Positions 1 to 8,498 of a DNA stretch of 64,000 nt are shown here, piece by piece. The DNA is from SHYQ01 sp041674525 (GTDB taxonomy: Bacteria > Chloroflexota > Dehalococcoidia > UBA2979). Where the stretch lies: assembly GCA_041674525.1 (NCBI GenBank), contig JBAYVN010000002.1, forward strand, positions 23,889 through 87,888, written 5' to 3'. Position numbers and translations under genes: made by a program. Under the pieces are notes generated by a model. It did not search any database. It was not told the origin of the DNA and saw only the letters and a list, made by a program, of their open reading frames with translations. Each line of letters begins with the position of its first letter. The stretch's first letter is position 1.

Positions 1-417
1 CGTCAGGTCGCCGCTGCTCCAGCGCGCCTCGCTCCCGCTGCGCGGCGACGCCACGTGGCGGATGGCCACGCGGATGCGCGCGAGGAGCTCCTCCACCCCG
101 AACGGCTTCGAGACGTAATCGTCCGCCCCGGCGTCCAGGGCCGCGACGCGATCGCGCTCCGCCTCGCGCGCGGACAGCACGATGATCGGGAGGCTGGAAT
201 GCTCACGCACGGCGCGGATGAAGTCCACGCCGTCCATGTCGGGGAGGTTCAGGTCCAGCACCACCAGGTCGGGATGGCGGCTGCCGAGTTGGTCGAGGCC
301 GCCGACCGCGGTCTCTGAGGTAAACACCTCGTACCCGCGCGCCTCCAGGTTGCGGCGCAGCAGCCGGAGCATCTGCGGCTCGTCATCGACCACCAGCAGG
401 CGCGCACCGGTGCTCAT
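1..417 (-). CDS. OmpR/KdpE-type response regulator (3' part outside the window)
   Basis: The translation opens MSTGARLLVVDDEPQM and continues as a canonical receiver domain. The acidic pair is DDE, the phospho-acceptor Asp lies in VVLDLNLPDMDG, the switch residues in IIVLSAR, and the conserved Lys in YVSKPFG. The frame is open for 139 codons to the window edge, and the expected winged-helix DNA-binding domain lies outside. It starts 9 nt after the stop of the sensor kinase upstream on the same strand, so the two form a kinase-regulator operon. The resemblance to KdpE follows from the KdpD-like partner; no kdpFABC genes are visible, so the true regulon is unknown. Confidence 0.9.
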   Translation of the reverse strand, partial: MSTGARLLVVDDEPQMLRLLRRNLEARGYEVFTSETAVGGLDQLGSRHPDLVVLDLNLPDMDGVDFIRAVREHSSLPIIVLSAREAERDRVAALDAGADDYVSKPFGVEELLARIRVAIRHVASPRSGSEARWSSGDLT

Positions 418-426
418 GCGCGCACC

Positions 427-2004
427 CTACGCCTCGGTCCGCGGCGGGACCATGCCGGCGGGCCGGGGGAGCGTGACCACGAACCGCGCGCCGCCGCCGG
501 GGGCGTTGGAGGCGGCGATCGTGCCACCATGTGCCGCCACCAGGGCGTGCGCCACCGCCAGTCCCAGCCCCGTGCCGCGCTGGTCCCGCAGGCCGCGCTC
601 CCGGGCGAACGGCTCGAAGAGGTGCGGAAGCACGTCCGCGGGGATCCCGGGCCCGTCATCCGCGACGGTGATGCGCAGGTCCCCCCCCGCGTCCTCCACC
701 CGGACGTCGATCGCGGTCTCGGGGGGCGTGTGCCGGCAGGCGTTCTCCACGAGGTTCGCCACGACCTCGCCGATCGCCACGGGGTCCAGCACCGCGGACG
801 AGAGGTCGTTGGCCGCGTGGAGGACGATGCGCCTGCCGGGGAGTGCATCGCGAAGGCGGGCCACCGTGGCCGCGACCACGTCCGCAGGGTCGTGCCACTC
901 CCGGGTCAGCGCGAGCGTCCCCGACTCGATGCGCGAGAGGTCCAGCAGGTGGCGCACCATCTGGTCCAGCCGGTGCGCCTCGCCGGTGATCGCGTCGATG
1001 AACTCGCGGCGTTCCTCGGTCTTCCAGTCGATGTCGGAGCGGAGGCTGTCCGCGGCGGCGACGATCGCGGCGAGCGGGGTGCGCAGATCGTGCGAGACGG
1101 TGTTCAGCAGGATCGTCCGCAGCTCGTCCGCGCGGCGCAGGGCCTCCACCTCCGTCGCCTCGTGGCGCAGGCGGTCGCGCTCCACGGCCTCGGCCACCTC
1201 GTCCGCGGTGGCGGAGAGGAGGCGCTGGGTGATCGCATCCAGCGGGGGGCCCCCCGGGGGCAGCGCCACCGTCACCCAGCCGGCACCGTCCGTGCCGATG
1301 CGGACGTGGTACACGTCGAACCGCCCCGGCTGGCGGTGGCGCAGGCCGGTCCGGGTGCTGATCCACCGCCGCGGGCGGAAGCCGTTGGCGGCATCCTCCG
1401 CGCTCGCCAGGATGCGCCCCTCGCCGTAGCGCCCCAGCCCGCGCACGTAGCGGAGCGCTTCCTGGTCGCCGGACGAGGCGACGAGGGGCTCCGGGTCGCG
1501 AGACACGCTGATCGTCACGGCGGTCGCGCCCACCGCATTGGTGAGCACCGCCGCCGTCTCCTGCAGCCCTCCGGCCAGGGACTCGCCCGCCATGACGTGC
1601 GCGACGCGATAGAGCACCGAGGCGGCGCGCTCGTTGAGGCGAGCCTCGTCCGTGCGCCGCCGCACCAGCGTGGCGAGCTGCGCCGTGACCAAGCCGGTGA
1701 GCAGGAGCACCGACAGCGTGATCCACTCGACGGGGTCGGCCACGGTGACCGTGTAGTACGGCACCACGAAGAGCAGGTCGAACGCCAAGAACGAGGCCAC
1801 GGCGGCCGTCACCGCTGCGGCACGCCCGGCGACGATCGCCACCACCAGCACCGCCGCGATATAGAGGACGGAGAGCCCGGCCACGGGCGTGTACGGCCGG
1901 GCAAGCGCGATCGCACCCGAGACCGCGCCGACGACGGCGAGCGCGAGACCGGTGCGCACCCACGGCTCGTTCCAGACGCGCGCGAGGCCACCGGGTGTCC
2001 GCAT
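427..2004 (-). CDS. KdpD-like membrane sensor histidine kinase (DUF4118-GAF-HisKA-HATPase), no KdpD N-terminus
   Basis: This 525-aa kinase begins with four closely spaced hydrophobic segments (about residues 15-115) of the DUF4118 type found in the middle of KdpD. A GAF-like region (about 125-265) follows, then HisKA with the phospho-acceptor His in VSHDLRTPLAAI, and an HATPase domain with DDGPGIP and GTGLGLAVA. The large cytoplasmic KdpD/Usp N-terminal domain is absent, so this is a truncated KdpD architecture, which is common among kinases that sense something other than potassium. It is transcribed just ahead of the response regulator. The ligand cannot be read from the sequence. Confidence 0.9.
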   Translation of the reverse strand: MRTPGGLARVWNEPWVRTGLALAVVGAVSGAIALARPYTPVAGLSVLYIAAVLVVAIVAGRAAAVTAAVASFLAFDLLFVVPYYTVTVADPVEWITLSVLLLTGLVTAQLATLVRRRTDEARLNERAASVLYRVAHVMAGESLAGGLQETAAVLTNAVGATAVTISVSRDPEPLVASSGDQEALRYVRGLGRYGEGRILASAEDAANGFRPRRWISTRTGLRHRQPGRFDVYHVRIGTDGAGWVTVALPPGGPPLDAITQRLLSATADEVAEAVERDRLRHEATEVEALRRADELRTILLNTVSHDLRTPLAAIVAAADSLRSDIDWKTEERREFIDAITGEAHRLDQMVRHLLDLSRIESGTLALTREWHDPADVVAATVARLRDALPGRRIVLHAANDLSSAVLDPVAIGEVVANLVENACRHTPPETAIDVRVEDAGGDLRITVADDGPGIPADVLPHLFEPFARERGLRDQRGTGLGLAVAHALVAAHGGTIAASNAPGGGARFVVTLPRPAGMVPPRTEA

Positions 2005-2191
2005 CCTTCCATGATGCGCCTGTGCGTCTTAACGGGGCGAGGGACCCGTCCCAACAGCCCGAGGGCGCGCACGTCCAAACGTACGAACGGTCCGGGATTT
2101 GTGTACCATCGGTGCCGGCGAAGATTCGCCGAGATTAAGTAGGTCACGCGCACCAAGGACGGGTCAGCCGGCCGTCAGAAGGTCCAGAGGT

Positions 2192-4510
2192 ATGGAGACC
2201 ACCTCGCGCACGCCCCGTGACCCGGAGGACTCGCTGTCCATCCACAGCGACGGCCACGCGCAGATCCTGCTGACGCGCTCGGAGCGCCTGGCGGCGTTCG
2301 GGACATGGGAGCGGGACGTCGTGACCGGAAGAGGTCGCTGGTCGCCTGAGACGTTCCAGCTGATGGGCCTGCACGAGGATGCCGGCGCGCCGGACTTCGA
2401 TGTCTGGCTCAGCTGGATCCATCCCGAGGACCGCCGGCCCCTCCACGAGGCCCACGCGCTGGTGGCAACCGGCGGGGCGATCCACGCCGAGCTCACCTTC
2501 CGCGTGACCCCGCCGGACGGGCACATGCGCGTGATCCGCGGCAGCGTCTTCCGCGCGCCGGACCAGCCGGTCGTGCTCGGCATCGCCCACGATGTGACGC
2601 CGGAGACGCGGGCGCGCGAGGACGCGGAGCACACTCGCGCGCTCCTGGCGGAGGCGATCGACGCGGTCCCCGAGGTGATCACGATCCGCGGGAACGACGG
2701 GCGCCCGCTGTGGTGGAACCGCGCGCACGAGGAGTTGACGGGCCTGTCGCGTGAGGCGATCAACGAGTCCCGGCGCGGCGGGTCGATCCACGCGGACGAT
2801 CTCGCGGCGTTCCTCGCGTGGACAGACGCCGCGACCGACCGCGAGCCGGCAGCGCCGGGCACGGAGACACCGACGTTCCGCGTGGTGCGCCCGGACGGGT
2901 CGATCCGGCACTTCCGGCCGATGCGCGGCGCGACCATCCGCCTGCACGGAGAGGCCATCGGCGTGGTGCGCTCGGGACGCGACGTGACCGAGGAGGTCCG
3001 CGCCCGGCAGGAGGCCGCGGCGCACGCCGCCGAGTCCGCGGCGATCCTGGACGGCATCCCCGCAGCCGTCGCGCTCATCGATCCCGCGCAACGCATCGTG
3101 CGTTGCAACCGCGCCTTCGTGGACGCCGCCGGGTGCGCGGTGAACGAGGTGATCGGGGAGCACGTCGCGCGCTTCCTCGTGGATGCGGCGCCGCTCGCCG
3201 CCGCGCACGGTCCGGCACCGGGCGACGCGCGGATCGTGCACCTGCGCCGGCGCGACGGGTCCACCACACCGGTGTCGCTGACCGCGGGGCCGCTGCGCGA
3301 CACCGATCCGTCCGGCCCGCGCCTGTTGACGTTCACGGACGCGACGGCGACGGTGCTGGCAAACGAGCAGGTGCAGGCGCTCCAGCGCCACGAGGCGATC
3401 GGGGAGCTGGTTGCCGGGGTCGCCCACGACTTCAACAACCTGTTGACCGGGATCCTCGGCCCGCTGCACATGCTGCAGGGGAACCCCCTGGAGCAGCGCT
3501 GGCTGGATATCGCCGTCGAGGCCGCCGAACGCGCGGTGCCGCTGACGCGCCAGCTCCTGGACGCCTCGCGCCCCGTTCCCGCGGAGCTGTCGCCCACCGA
3601 CGTCACCCGGGTCGCGGCGGACGTGGTGCGCCTGTTCAGCGCGACCAGCGATCGCCGCCTGCGCTTCGCGCTGCACCAGCCGCCCCTGGTGCCACACGTA
3701 GTGGCGACGGCCTCCGGCCTGCAGCAGGTGCTGATCAACCTCGTCGCCAACGCGCGCGACGCGGTGCTCGAACGCCTCGAGGCTGATCCGGAGGGACCGG
3801 CGGGCACGGTGGACGTGACCATCCGAGTGGACGACGACGCCCCTCCCCGCGTCTTGGTCAGCGTCGCGGACAACGGCCGCGGCGTCCCCGAGGAGCTCCG
3901 AGAGCGGATCTTCGATCCCTTCTTCACGACCAAGCGCAGCGGGAAGGGCACGGGCGTGGGGCTCCCGACCAGCCGCGCGCTGGTCGCGCAGTACGGGGGC
4001 ACGCTGACCTTCCATCCCCACCCGGGTGGCGGCACCGTCTTCACCCTCGAGCTGCCGGTCGCGGGGGCCGCGCTCGAGTCCGGAGCGGCGTCACCCTCGG
4101 CGCCCCCGCGCGACCGGCCGCTGGAGGGCATGCGCGTGCTGCTCATCGACGACGACGACGCGGTGCGGGCGTACGCGGAGCACGTCCTCACGGTAAGCGG
4201 CGCGATCGTCGACTTCGCTGCCAGCGCGGAGATCGGGCTGACGCTCATCGCCGCCTCGCCTCCCGAGGCCGCGGTCTTCGACCTCAACATGCTGGACATG
4301 AGCGGCTGGACATTCCTCCGTCGCGCTCGCGCGCTCGCGCCGGGGGCGCGCCTGGTGGTGCTGTCCGGCCACGTAGACGCGGAGCAGCAGCGCCGGCACC
4401 GCCCGGACGCGGTCGTGTGGAAGCCGTACCGACCGGCGCAACTCGTGCAGGCGCTGCTCGGCACGCGCTCGACCGGCGCGGCGGAGGCCGCCGGGGGCGC
4501 ACCAGCTTGA
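2192..4510 (+). CDS. Soluble hybrid histidine kinase (three PAS, HisKA, HATPase, C-terminal receiver)
   Basis: No membrane segment or signal peptide is visible. Three PAS-like domains (about residues 30-140, 150-270 and 275-390) precede a HisKA domain with the acceptor His near residue 412 in GVAHDFNNLL. An HATPase follows (DNGRGVPEELRERIFDPF; GTGVGLPTSR), then a receiver (about 646-765) with a DDDD acidic cluster, acceptor Asp in VFDLNML and Lys in VWKPY. An upstream in-frame TTG would add 31 residues; I prefer the ATG because conserved sequence starts after it and an AGAAGG lies upstream. It has no output domain and no adjacent regulator, so its target is unknown. It resembles the kinase at 43279-44562. 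Confidence 0.88.
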   Translation: METTSRTPRDPEDSLSIHSDGHAQILLTRSERLAAFGTWERDVVTGRGRWSPETFQLMGLHEDAGAPDFDVWLSWIHPEDRRPLHEAHALVATGGAIHAELTFRVTPPDGHMRVIRGSVFRAPDQPVVLGIAHDVTPETRAREDAEHTRALLAEAIDAVPEVITIRGNDGRPLWWNRAHEELTGLSREAINESRRGGSIHADDLAAFLAWTDAATDREPAAPGTETPTFRVVRPDGSIRHFRPMRGATIRLHGEAIGVVRSGRDVTEEVRARQEAAAHAAESAAILDGIPAAVALIDPAQRIVRCNRAFVDAAGCAVNEVIGEHVARFLVDAAPLAAAHGPAPGDARIVHLRRRDGSTTPVSLTAGPLRDTDPSGPRLLTFTDATATVLANEQVQALQRHEAIGELVAGVAHDFNNLLTGILGPLHMLQGNPLEQRWLDIAVEAAERAVPLTRQLLDASRPVPAELSPTDVTRVAADVVRLFSATSDRRLRFALHQPPLVPHVVATASGLQQVLINLVANARDAVLERLEADPEGPAGTVDVTIRVDDDAPPRVLVSVADNGRGVPEELRERIFDPFFTTKRSGKGTGVGLPTSRALVAQYGGTLTFHPHPGGGTVFTLELPVAGAALESGAASPSAPPRDRPLEGMRVLLIDDDDAVRAYAEHVLTVSGAIVDFAASAEIGLTLIAASPPEAAVFDLNMLDMSGWTFLRRARALAPGARLVVLSGHVDAEQQRRHRPDAVVWKPYRPAQLVQALLGTRSTGAAEAAGGAPA

Positions 4511-4871
4511 GGGCGCGCTTGGTTGTCATCGATTAACGGGCCTCGAGGTGATGGTCATCTGGTGAGGGGACACTCAACTCACCTGGGTTCGTGACGCTAC
4601 GTGATGTCGCACGTGATACCGCAGGTGATGGCGTCACGTGGTGGCATCGGTGATCGCCTCACGTGATGTCGCATGTGATAGCGCCACTGAGCCAGGCGCC
4701 CGCTGCTACCGCGCGGCCGCGCGCAATCCGCGCCGCCGCGCGCTTCGTATCCCCCTTGTAATCAGTCGTGCACCGTACTACACATGACGAGCATTATCGG
4801 TACGGATGACGTGTGTGTTTGGGCGGCGTCTTCCCCTGTGCAAGGGGGAACCGCCGACGAGGGGAGTCCGA
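4511..4871. other. Intergenic region upstream of the first solute-binding protein gene
   Basis: No convincing gene. It holds the CACGTGAT-type array described separately, then a GC-rich stretch, a less GC-rich stretch with a possible promoter (TTGTAA near 4755, 17 nt, TACACA), and the GGGGAG ribosome-binding site of the next gene. The promoter is tentative. An upstream in-frame ATG at 4806 was not used as the start. Confidence 0.6.
4597..4680. promoter_or_regulatory. Degenerate 12-13 bp tandem array of CACGTGAT-like sites
   Basis: GTGAT cores occur at 4601, 4613, 4625, 4650, 4663 and 4675, with a GTGGT variant at 4638, so successive copies are 12 or 13 bp apart. Many are extended to CACGTGAT or CGCACGTGAT. 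CACGTG is self-complementary, as expected for a dimeric regulator. A near-identical block lies upstream of the paralogous binding-protein gene at 8499. The binding factor is not known. Confidence 0.55.
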
Positions 4872-6614
4872 GTGAACGAGTCTGGATACTGGCAGAAGGT
4901 GGCAGCCGGAGGGCTGAACCGCCGCGCATTCCTGCGCTCAGCAGCGGTGACTGGCGTGGGCGCAGCCGCGTTCCTCGCGGGGTGCGGAACGAGCGCTCCG
5001 GAGAAGCCCGCCGCGGGCGGCACCGGCGGCGCCGGGGGCACCGCAACTCCCGCGGCATCCGCGGGCGTCTTCGCGAACCCGAAGGGGAAGAAGGGCGGGA
5101 CGATCACCGATGTGGGGCTGGACCCCACGACCGGGTGGGACCCGCACGGCAACATCGGCTACCTCACGGGCACGATCACCGAGCCCCTGGGAATCAAGCT
5201 GATCCGGCACGACTACACGGGCATCAAGACCAAGTGGACCGTCGGCGCGGAGGAACTCATCATCGGCGAGCTCGCCGAGAAGTGGGAGACGCCTGACGCC
5301 CTGACCTACAACATGACGATCCGCAAGGGGCTCAACTGGCCGAACCAGGAGCCGATGAACGGCCGCCCGATCACGGCCAAGGACGTCGTCTACAACTTCA
5401 AGCACTACGCGCTGCCCACCAGCCAGGTGCAGACGTGGGTCTCCAACAACATCAAGTCGTGCACGGCGATCGACGACAACACGGTGCAGTTCAAGCTGAA
5501 CTACCCGCACTGGCGCTGGGCCGGCGACCTGGACTCCTACAACACGATGATCCAGCCCGAGGGCCTGTACGAGTGGGCCAAGGGCGACGTGAAGGAGGCC
5601 ACCAAGGCACGCGGCGGCGGCCCATGGATCCTCGACTCGTACCAGGCTGGCTCCGTGGCGCGCTTCATCCCGAACGAGTCCTACCGCAAGTTCTTCGGTG
5701 TCCCGTACGCCGACAAGCTGAACGTGGCGATCCTCGCGACGGGCTCTCCGCGCCTGCAGGCGTGGGCCGGGAAGAACGTCCAGTTCTTCACGCCGCTGCC
5801 GGGACAGATGGACACCGCGAAGAAGGCTCGCCCGGAGTCGCAGTGGACCACGAACTACGCGGCCACGAACACGAACGCGCTCTTCATGAAGACGGCGCAG
5901 AAGCCGTTCGATGACGTCCGCGTCCGCCGCGCGCTGTCCATGTCCGTCGACCGCGACGGCTGGGGCAAGACCCTGCAGAACGAGTTCAAGTGGGAGAGCG
6001 GTCCGATCACGTGGGGCTACCCGACGTGGAAGCTCGACCACACGAAGATGCCGGCCGAGACGCAGAAATGGCTGAAGGTCGACATCGCCGAGGCGAAGAA
6101 GCTCATCGACGCCGCGGGCGTGACGACGGCGAAGACGTTCACGATCCACATGTACCCGTACAGCCCGGACTACACGCCGGAGGCGCAGTTCCTGATCGAC
6201 TCGCTGAAGAAGATCGGCGTGAACTCCGCGCTGAAGGTGTACGAGTACAACAACTGGCTCGCCACCGCGTACACCGGCAAGTACGAGGACCTGCTCTACG
6301 GCCCGGACAACCTGGACCGCGTGACGCAGCAGCTCTCCGACCGCTTCACCGCGACCTCGGAGCGCAACCACTCGGGCGTCCAGGACGCGGAGATGCAGAA
6401 GATGCTCGCCGACTTCGGTGCGGCGAAGACTCCGGCGGACGCCAAGGCGGTCTCGGACAAGATCCAGACGCGCTCGGTGGATCAGGCCTTCGCCGTCTAC
6501 CGGCCGCAGCCGGTGAGCCCGCTGACGTGGGACCCGTCGATCCAGAACTACGATGGACAGGCCCCCATCCTGTACCACACGTTCTACCGCGACGCGTTCT
6601 CGTGGCTCGGATAG
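4872..6614 (+). CDS. Tat-type lipoprotein, family 5 extracellular solute-binding protein (paralogue 1)
   Basis: Predicted 580-aa substrate-binding lipoprotein of the SBP_bac_5 (oligopeptide/nickel/opine-type) ABC family, acting outside the membrane. The N-terminus carries a twin-arginine motif (RR at 17-18) and a lipobox ending in LAGC with Cys 38. A Gly/Ala/Thr-rich linker follows, then the binding fold, with landmarks such as LAEKWETPDALTYN and VRRALSMSVDRDGWG. The GTG start is chosen because it aligns with the ATG of the paralogue at 8499 and has GGGGAGTCCGA upstream. No permease or ATPase gene lies nearby, so it is an orphan in this window. A strong terminator follows. The ligand is unknown; nearby CoA-transferases hint at an organic acid or its conjugate. 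Confidence 0.9.
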   Translation: MNESGYWQKVAAGGLNRRAFLRSAAVTGVGAAAFLAGCGTSAPEKPAAGGTGGAGGTATPAASAGVFANPKGKKGGTITDVGLDPTTGWDPHGNIGYLTGTITEPLGIKLIRHDYTGIKTKWTVGAEELIIGELAEKWETPDALTYNMTIRKGLNWPNQEPMNGRPITAKDVVYNFKHYALPTSQVQTWVSNNIKSCTAIDDNTVQFKLNYPHWRWAGDLDSYNTMIQPEGLYEWAKGDVKEATKARGGGPWILDSYQAGSVARFIPNESYRKFFGVPYADKLNVAILATGSPRLQAWAGKNVQFFTPLPGQMDTAKKARPESQWTTNYAATNTNALFMKTAQKPFDDVRVRRALSMSVDRDGWGKTLQNEFKWESGPITWGYPTWKLDHTKMPAETQKWLKVDIAEAKKLIDAAGVTTAKTFTIHMYPYSPDYTPEAQFLIDSLKKIGVNSALKVYEYNNWLATAYTGKYEDLLYGPDNLDRVTQQLSDRFTATSERNHSGVQDAEMQKMLADFGAAKTPADAKAVSDKIQTRSVDQAFAVYRPQPVSPLTWDPSIQNYDGQAPILYHTFYRDAFSWLG

Positions 6615-6663
6615 CGGCTCGGTAGCCACCGCGGCGCACGGGCCGCTCGCAGGCCGATGACAG

Positions 6664-6692
6664 AAGGCCCCGGAACCTGGTTCCGGGGCCTT
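6664..6692. terminator. Intrinsic terminator between convergent genes
   Basis: A perfect 12-bp stem AAGGCCCCGGAA/TTCCGGGGCCTT closes a 5-nt loop CCTGG and is followed by CTTGCTGT. It ends the binding-protein gene and could also serve the converging CapA-family gene. Confidence 0.85.
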
Positions 6693-6790
6693 CTTGCTGT
6701 CCCTGCTCCTGCGCCGCCGTCCGGCTGCCTCGACGCCCGGCCGCTGCCTGTCGCGCTGGACGGCCAGCGCCCGAGGTCCTCGCTCCCGGG

Positions 6791-8140
6791 CTAGAGGCGA
6801 ATCCGTCCGATGTCGCCCTCGATCGTGATCTCGGTGCCGAAGGGCTCCGACACCTTCTGCAACCACCGCAGGATCTCCTGCGCGACCGGCCCGCGCGCCA
6901 GCAATGGGCGCCCGCGCTGGGGAATCGGCCGACCGAAGCCGAGGTCGATCGGATGCAGTGTGACCTCGGTCAACCGCTTTGCCTTGAAGTGACAGACGCC
7001 CACCACGCTCTGCCAGAAGACCGGGTCCGCGGGGAAGCCTCGACCGTCCGAGTCAGAGCGCGCCTCGAAGAAGTCGCCCGGCGTGTGCGAGTGATCCAGG
7101 CCGAAGCGGCGGTAGCCTTCGTCCGGCACCCAGTCGACCGTCTCGTTCTCGAAGACGAAGTTGCCCAGGCTGTAGAAGATCGGCGCGCCGTTGTAGATCT
7201 CGATGCCGCGCAGCAGGTGGGGCCCGTGGTTCGCCACCACGTGGCACCCCTGGTCCACGGCCCAGCGGGAGAACTCCACCAGGTAGTCCGGCGGCGCGGT
7301 GCGCGGGCCGCCGTGGCGTTCCCCGGTGGTGCCGCTGTCGTGGCAGTGGACGCTGTAGACCAGCCAGTCCGCCTGCTTGCGGGCGCCGCGGATCCAGTTG
7401 CCAATCCCGGCCAGGTCGTCCCGGTTCACGCTGGTGCTGATCTTGAACCCGTCGCCCAGGTGGAACTCGTTCTCCATGAACTTCGCGGCCACGCTCTTAT
7501 CCACCGGCGCGACGCGCCCGGAGAAGCCGAACTGCTCCGAGGCCTCGGCGGCCTCGTCGTAGCCCAGCTCGCGGTTCGCCCGGTGCAGCGCGTCGAGGAT
7601 GTCGCGGGGAACAGTGTGCTGCTTCTGGTGCCGCAGCGCGTTGATGCCGGGACGGCCGGGGAAGTCCGGGCGTCCGCGACCCGCCCGCGAGATCTCGGAG
7701 AAGCTGCTGGACGCGGACATCAGCGCCACGCGCCCCTTCGGCGAGTCGACGTACCCGGGGGCGCGCGCGTGATCGATGTCACGCCCACCGCCCGCGTACG
7801 GGATGTCCATGTCCTCCAGGTGCTTGAGCGTGGTGAGGTAGCCGCCCTCCGAGAAGTCGAAGGAGTGGTTGTTCGCAGTGCCGACCGCGTCGATCCCCAT
7901 CCACTTCAACTCGGCGAGGTTCTTGGGATCGGATCGCGTGTAGGTGGCGCCGGACCAGTTCCATGACGTCTCGAAATCGTGGAAGAGCATCTCGAGGTTG
8001 GCGATGCTCACGTCTGCGCCGCGCAGGAGTTCCACCAGCCCCAGGTAATCGGGCTCGCGGAAGCTGCGCATCCGTCGCGTGACCATCGCGTCGCCGACCA
8101 CGGCCATCGAGATGTCTCCGCTTTCGGACTCATACAACAT
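6791..8140 (-). CDS. CapA/PgsA-family (capsule-synthesis-like) metallophosphatase-fold protein
   Basis: Family motifs appear in order: GDAMVTRRM (near residue 16), VSIANLEMLF, TANNHSFDFSEGG, HCHDS, ANHGPHLLRGIEIY and FYSLGNFVFEN. These are the conserved positions of the PGA_cap/CapA family, related to calcineurin-like phosphoesterases. No signal peptide or membrane helix is seen, whereas CapA of polyglutamate capsules is membrane-anchored, so a cytoplasmic hydrolase role is more likely than capsule export. The ATG is chosen because AGGA lies just upstream; a longer frame adds 51 low-quality residues. It is divergent from the second binding-protein gene and convergent with the first. Its substrate is not known. 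Confidence 0.85.
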   Translation of the reverse strand: MLYESESGDISMAVVGDAMVTRRMRSFREPDYLGLVELLRGADVSIANLEMLFHDFETSWNWSGATYTRSDPKNLAELKWMGIDAVGTANNHSFDFSEGGYLTTLKHLEDMDIPYAGGGRDIDHARAPGYVDSPKGRVALMSASSSFSEISRAGRGRPDFPGRPGINALRHQKQHTVPRDILDALHRANRELGYDEAAEASEQFGFSGRVAPVDKSVAAKFMENEFHLGDGFKISTSVNRDDLAGIGNWIRGARKQADWLVYSVHCHDSGTTGERHGGPRTAPPDYLVEFSRWAVDQGCHVVANHGPHLLRGIEIYNGAPIFYSLGNFVFENETVDWVPDEGYRRFGLDHSHTPGDFFEARSDSDGRGFPADPVFWQSVVGVCHFKAKRLTEVTLHPIDLGFGRPIPQRGRPLLARGPVAQEILRWLQKVSEPFGTEITIEGDIGRIRL

Positions 8141-8498
8141 GGGCCATTCCTGATCCTGCGGCCGGCGCCGCCGTGCTGAACGCGTGCTTCGGACTGCCTG
8201 CAACGTGTGTGATGCGAGGCCTGCTCCGAGCAGTACGCCAGGCCGTACGCGGACACAAGGTGCGTCCCCTCCAAACGACCAGTGCGATCCCATCTATCCG
8301 CGGGACGAGGGTTGCGCGATGTGCCTACGCTCCGGGACGAAAGTCCCCCAACAACCGGGACATCGTGGCTGTAATGACCCCCCTGCCGGCGCTATAACCC
8401 GCACGTGATGCCGCACGTTCACACGTGATGAGCACACGAAGCGCGATAAGCACGCCAGCCTGGCGTGCCAGGGGATCCGCCTGGAGGGAAGTCCGAGT
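8141..8498. other. Divergent intergenic region between the CapA-like gene and the second solute-binding protein gene
   Basis: No gene is supported. The part near 8393 holds TATAAC, a possible -10 for the rightward gene, followed by the CACGTGATG sites at 8402-8430. The ribosome-binding site is GGAGGGAAG just before 8499. The leftward promoter was not recognised. Confidence 0.55.
8402..8430. promoter_or_regulatory. CACGTGATG sites upstream of the second binding-protein gene
   Basis: Two exact CACGTGATG copies (8402-8410 and 8422-8430) flank a partial CACGTTC. The block ACGTGATGCCGCACGT matches ACGTGATGTCGCACGT at 4599-4614 at all but one base. A shared element in front of two paralogous genes suggests common regulation, though duplication of the whole promoter could also explain it. 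Confidence 0.55.

Noticed and set aside
427..2004. Assignment of the kinase and regulator as true KdpDE for potassium
   Set aside because: The KdpD N-terminal domain is missing and no kdpFABC genes are seen.
4806..4871. An earlier ATG start for the first binding protein
   Set aside because: It would place 22 extra residues before the Tat signal; the GTG at 4872 aligns with the paralogue's start and has the better ribosome-binding site.
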